Part shown: piece by piece, positions 35,950 to 38,288 of the stretch
How positions within the stretch are numbered: the first letter of the stretch is position 1
Layout of the letters: each line of letters starts with the position of its first letter
Assembly (NCBI GenBank): GCA_947597925.1
Contig: CANQFA010000012.1
Location: 1 to 38,288, forward strand
Source of the DNA: an uncultured Clostridia bacterium
GTDB lineage: Bacteria; Bacillota; Clostridia; Christensenellales; Borkfalkiaceae
Reading direction: 5' to 3'
Length of the DNA: 38,288 bases
Translations under genes and position numbers: made by a program
The notes under the pieces: model-generated
What the model was told of the DNA's origin: nothing
The model's database searches: none
The model's input: only the letters and a program-made list of their open reading frames with translations

Positions 35950-37259
35950 AATTCGGCAAGCGGATCATCCTCATCAACTCCCTCATCATCTCCCTTCTTA
36001 CGGTCATCATCGTCGTCGCCGCCACGGTCGCGGTCACGCAGGTCCTGCATGTCAATCTCCGCGACTCCCTCATCGACACCGTGTCCTCCCGCGCGGCCGT
36101 CATCTCGGAGGCGGGCGGCGCCGTGCCGAACGATTTCGACTACAATGTCGGCGGCGTGTACCTGAGCGTCTACCTCAGCGACGGCACCCTGAAAAACGGC
36201 TCCTTCCCCGGGGAAGTGGACCTCCCCATCCGTCAGGGCATCGTCACCTCGGCGCGCATCGGCGGGAGGCAATATTATGTCTATGACTTCGCCGTCTCCC
36301 TCGCGGGCAGGGACCCCATCTTCCTGCGCGGCATCGTGGAGACCTCATATGGGACTTGGTCGGCCGTCGTCATCTCCTTTACCGTGCTCGCCTGTGCACT
36401 TGCGGCGGCGGGCATCGTGCTCAACCTCCTCTCCGTGCGGCGGGCGGTGAAGCCCATAGAAGTCATGCGAAGGGAGGTCAATGCCATCACCGAGTCGGGC
36501 GACATCTCGCGGCGGCTGACAAAGGGACAGGACAGTGAACTCGCCAAGCTCGCCGACGACTACAACTTCATGCTCGACAGCCTCGAGGCCATGTTCCGCA
36601 ACCAGGAGCGCTTCACCTCCGACGTCGCCCATGAGCTCCGCACCCCCATCACCGTCCTCCTCTCGGAGAGCGAATATGCCCTCACCGACACGCAGGACCT
36701 TGCGGAGAAGGACGCCTCCCTCGCCGTCATCAGGCGGCAATCCGCGCGTCTGAAGGCCATCACGGACAGCCTGCTCGAGTTCACCCGCTTTGCAAACAGG
36801 CTGCACATCGAGCGCTCCCCCGTGGACCTCTCGGCGGTGACCGAGGAATTTCTCGCCGACTATGCATTTCCCGAGACGACCGCCCTCCATACGGAAATTG
36901 AGGAAGGAGTCGTCGCCGACGCGGAGATCACCCTCTATGAGCGCATCCTGCAGAACCTCGTCGACAATGCCGTAAAATACGGCAAGGCGGGCGGAAATGT
37001 CACAGTGGGGCTCAAAAATGAAGATGGCAGGGCGCGGCTCACCGTCCGCGACGACGGCATCGGCATGAGCGAAGAGGCCCTCTCGCATGCCTTTGACCGC
37101 TTCTACAGGGCCGAGGCATCGCGCTCGCAAAAGGGCCTCGGACTGGGTCTCAGCCTCGTGCGGGAGATCGTGCGCCTCTTCGAAGCGGAGATCAGGATAT
37201 CCTCCACTCTCGGCGAAGGCACCGCCGTCACCGTCATTTTCCCTCCCCTCTCCACCTGA
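35946..37259 (+). CDS. Membrane sensor histidine kinase
   Basis: A 437-residue kinase. Helix 1 is at about 8-32, followed by an extracytoplasmic loop of about 100 residues, helix 2 at about 138-163, a HAMP region (about 165-215), and a HisKA domain with phospho-acceptor His229 in DVAHELRTPI. The ATPase domain has the N box NLVDNAVKYGKAG, the G1 box RDDGIGMSEE and the G2 box KGLGLGLSLV. It phosphorylates the regulator whose gene it overlaps (ATGA). The architecture is CusS/QseC-like; the external signal is unknown but may involve the PepSY lipoprotein upstream. Confidence 0.96.
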   Translation: MKFGKRIILINSLIISLLTVIIVVAATVAVTQVLHVNLRDSLIDTVSSRAAVISEAGGAVPNDFDYNVGGVYLSVYLSDGTLKNGSFPGEVDLPIRQGIVTSARIGGRQYYVYDFAVSLAGRDPIFLRGIVETSYGTWSAVVISFTVLACALAAAGIVLNLLSVRRAVKPIEVMRREVNAITESGDISRRLTKGQDSELAKLADDYNFMLDSLEAMFRNQERFTSDVAHELRTPITVLLSESEYALTDTQDLAEKDASLAVIRRQSARLKAITDSLLEFTRFANRLHIERSPVDLSAVTEEFLADYAFPETTALHTEIEEGVVADAEITLYERILQNLVDNAVKYGKAGGNVTVGLKNEDGRARLTVRDDGIGMSEEALSHAFDRFYRAEASRSQKGLGLGLSLVREIVRLFEAEIRISSTLGEGTAVTVIFPPLST

Positions 37260-37320
37260 GCGTAAGGCGGCAAAATAAAGGGGTCCCCATCGAAAATCGA
37301 AGACAAAGTCAAGCAAAAGA

Positions 37321-37350
37321 AGCCGAGAGCACCTCTCCCGACTTTTTTTT
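37321..37350 (+). terminator. Probable terminator of the two-component operon
   Basis: GAGAG/CTCTC stem, extended imperfectly by CC and G-C pairs, followed by T8 (ACTTTTTTTTCG). An outer pairing of AATCGAA with TTCGATT (from about 37299) can add to it. It lies 62 bp after the kinase stop. Confidence 0.65.
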
Positions 37351-37427
37351 CGATTGCAGATCTTTATGGTTATTCGGCTTTTGCGCCGCGTCCTCGTACA
37401 TTCGAACTTGCGGCCATTGTCAAGCGG

Positions 37428-37469
37428 CTATTGAGAATTTTTGCGGAATCGTAAGGATTTTCTCAATAG
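37428..37469. repeat. Inverted repeat CTATTGAGAA / TTCTCAATAG
   Basis: Two perfect 10-bp arms (37428-37437, 37460-37469) separated by 22 bp, extended outward by GCGG and CCGC with a short bulge, then CTTTTTCC on the plus strand. It lies in the 248-bp gap between the convergent kinase and small membrane-protein genes. It may be a terminator acting rightward, a structured RNA or an element remnant. Confidence 0.6.
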
Positions 37470-37507
37470 AAATCCGCCTTTTTCCATGATTATTCGCGGT
37501 TTGAAAG

Positions 37508-37870
37508 TCAATCGCGGTGTTTTTTATTGTCCGATTTCTCCTTGATGACGAGGACGAGGGAGACGATCTCCCACACGAGCGCGCCCGCGAGCACCGCCAT
37601 GAGAACGAGGTAAAATGCCTCCGTGAGCCGCGAAAACCCATTGCCTGCGGCGTAGAAGAAGAGCCACACGAGGGGCGCGGCGACATAGAGAAGGGTGACA
37701 ACTTGCGACCCCACCGACGAGGCATGAAATCTCTGATAGATCGCGGCCGCGAGATAGACGAGGCTGTAGATGAGCCAGAAGATCATGGAGTCGAGGAAAC
37801 CGTATATAAAATATTGAGATACACCGAGGATGGCAAGGCACCCCGCCAGCCCGAGTTTTACGTATTTCAC
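37508..37870 (-). CDS. Small four-helix membrane protein of unknown function
   Basis: A 120-residue protein made of four hydrophobic helices (about 5-24, 28-48, 57-77 and 83-110) with a charged Lys/Asp/His-rich tail. No family was recognised. The start is taken as GTG 37870 (V-K-Y-V-K-L-G), which has GGGGAGG 6-7 nt upstream and lies downstream of the predicted promoter; the ATGs at 37906 and 38008 in the same frame lie at or upstream of the promoter. It is convergent with the histidine kinase gene. The perfect palindrome over its -10 box suggests dedicated repression. Confidence 0.7.
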   Translation of the reverse strand: MKYVKLGLAGCLAILGVSQYFIYGFLDSMIFWLIYSLVYLAAAIYQRFHASSVGSQVVTLLYVAAPLVWLFFYAAGNGFSRLTEAFYLVLMAVLAGALVWEIVSLVLVIKEKSDNKKHRD

Positions 37871-37887
37871 TTTTCCCCTCCCCTTTT

Positions 37888-37903
37888 TGCTATCATGATA
37901 GCA
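37888..37903. promoter_or_regulatory. Perfect 16-bp palindrome over the -10 box (operator candidate)
   Basis: TGCTATCATGATAGCA has no central loop, so it is a protein-binding site rather than an RNA hairpin. It covers from about -16 to +1 of the promoter for the small membrane protein. Confidence 0.65.
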
Positions 37904-37923
37904 CATTCTCCCGAAAAATGCAA
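37895..37923 (-). promoter_or_regulatory. Promoter of the small membrane protein gene
   Basis: Minus strand TTGCAT (37918-37923), 17-bp spacer ending TGC, TATCAT (37895-37900). Predicted start is near 37888. Confidence 0.6.
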
Positions 37924-37948
37924 GAGTTTCCCCGAAGACATGTCGGAG

Positions 37949-38145
37949 CTTGCTCGGCACCCCTCGGGGGAGCTTGCGCATGCGTTTTTCACCTTGGCGC
38001 CCCCTCAAGGGGGAGCTGGCGCGAAGCGACTGAGGGGGTGGGAAACGATACGGTTTGAGAATGACACCCCTTTGCCCCTACGGGGACTTTCCCCTCAAGG
38101 GGACAGCAAGACACCCCTTTTGCCCCGCAGAGGACAGCGAGGCAT
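37949..38145. repeat. GC-rich intergenic REP-like repeats
   Basis: A non-coding stretch with several related hairpin units: CTTGCTCGGCACCCCTCGGG... (37949-37981), GGCGCCCCCTCAAGGGGGAG... (37995-38040, with GAAGCGACTGAGGGGG after it), and CCCCTACGGGG / CCCCTCAAGGGG units (about 38070-38120). The first unit is homologous to the reverse complement of 18938-18969. No plausible gene is seen. Confidence 0.65.
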
Positions 38146-38150
38146 AAAAA

Positions 38151-38181
38151 AAGAGGAGCTTATCGCTCCTCATTTTGTGTG
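38151..38181 (-). terminator. Terminator of a minus-strand transcript entering from the right
   Basis: GAGGAGC pairs with GCTCCTC around a 5-nt loop. On the minus strand it is followed by T7, a strong terminator; on the plus strand by ATTTTG. No gene that would use it lies within the window. Confidence 0.7.
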
Positions 38182-38184
38182 AAA

Positions 38185-38203
38185 GGTATCTGATTTTGAT
38201 ACC
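38185..38203. repeat. Inverted repeat GGTATC-N7-GATACC
   Basis: Perfect 6-bp arms between the terminator and the 20-bp repeat array. It may be an operator or part of the same repetitive element. Confidence 0.45.
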
Positions 38204-38215
38204 ATTTCAACCGCC

Positions 38216-38288
38216 CGTTCAAAACGCCACTTGACCGTTCAAATTGCCCTCTGACCGTTCAAATGCACCGCCGGGCGTTCAAACGCTC
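38216..38288. repeat. Tandem 20-bp iterons (CGTTCAAA), running off the window end
   Basis: CGTTCAAA occurs four times at exactly 20-bp intervals (38216, 38236, 38256, 38276). Between copies, 12 bp are partly conserved (TTGAC or CTGAC before copies 2 and 3). The 20-bp period is not a multiple of three and all frames on both strands have no long open frame, so it is not coding. The array continues past the edge of the window. Confidence 0.75.

Noticed and set aside
38216..38288. CRISPR array
   Set aside because: The repeated unit is only 8 bp with a 12-bp spacer, far below CRISPR repeat and spacer sizes, and no cas gene is near.

Overview
The window looks like a chromosomal segment of an anaerobic, GC-rich member of the Clostridia. 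The evidence is class III (oxygen-sensitive) ribonucleotide reductase, bifunctional AdhE, WhiA, a DUF1540 protein, a PadR-type regulator, Firmicutes-style promoters (several TTGACA/TTTACA-17-TATAAT) with strong AGGAGG ribosome sites, and very CTC/GCC/GAG-rich coding. A gut-type uncultured Clostridia (Christensenellales-like) is a guess from gene content, not a measurement. No phage, integrase, transposase, CRISPR array or rRNA is visible.

Layout. (1) 1-2200, minus strand: a flavodoxin / rRNA m5C methyltransferase / lytic transglycosylase operon, followed by a tRNA-Leu(AAG) with its own promoter and terminator. (2) 2230-8500, minus strand: nrdD-nrdG behind a consensus promoter with two NrdR-like boxes 32 bp apart and a hairpin at the predicted mRNA 5' end; then an M29 aminopeptidase and two adjacent COG0523 (CobW-type) GTPases, one with a His-rich linker. 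(3) 8550-17750, minus strand: an anchored solute-binding-like protein, murB, a PHP hydrolase, whiA, dnaE, pfkA and a fruK-like PfkB kinase. The order murB-php-whiA-dnaE-pfkA is like that of other Clostridia, but rapZ and yvcK, commonly found just before whiA, are not there. (4) 17900-19000: a DUF1540 gene, solitary rplI, and about 330 bp of non-coding interspersed repeats. (5) adhE and valS, minus strand, each with a strong promoter. (6) 24450-27025, plus strand: a three-gene ABC importer of the sulfonate/nitrate/thiamine-precursor class, divergent from valS. (7) 26700-30410: a YkvI-like ten-helix membrane protein, divergent from a remarkable 790-residue PadR-type protein with about 375 residues of charged helix and four C-terminal membrane helices. 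(8) 30500-32980, minus strand: DUF1934-MBL hydrolase-rho operon, apparently starting with a leaderless mRNA. (9) 33260-37260, plus strand: a lipoprotein with seven PepSY-like repeats followed by an OmpR-type response regulator and histidine kinase. (10) 37500-38288: a small membrane protein behind a perfect palindrome, then a repeat-rich non-coding end with four 20-bp iterons running off the window edge.

The most original items are the membrane-tethered PadR protein with its operator-like repeat facing a transporter-like gene, the seven-PepSY lipoprotein with its two-component system and an 11-bp-period direct repeat at its promoter, and the 20-bp iteron array. All functions are read from sequence motifs only; no database search or structure prediction was run.
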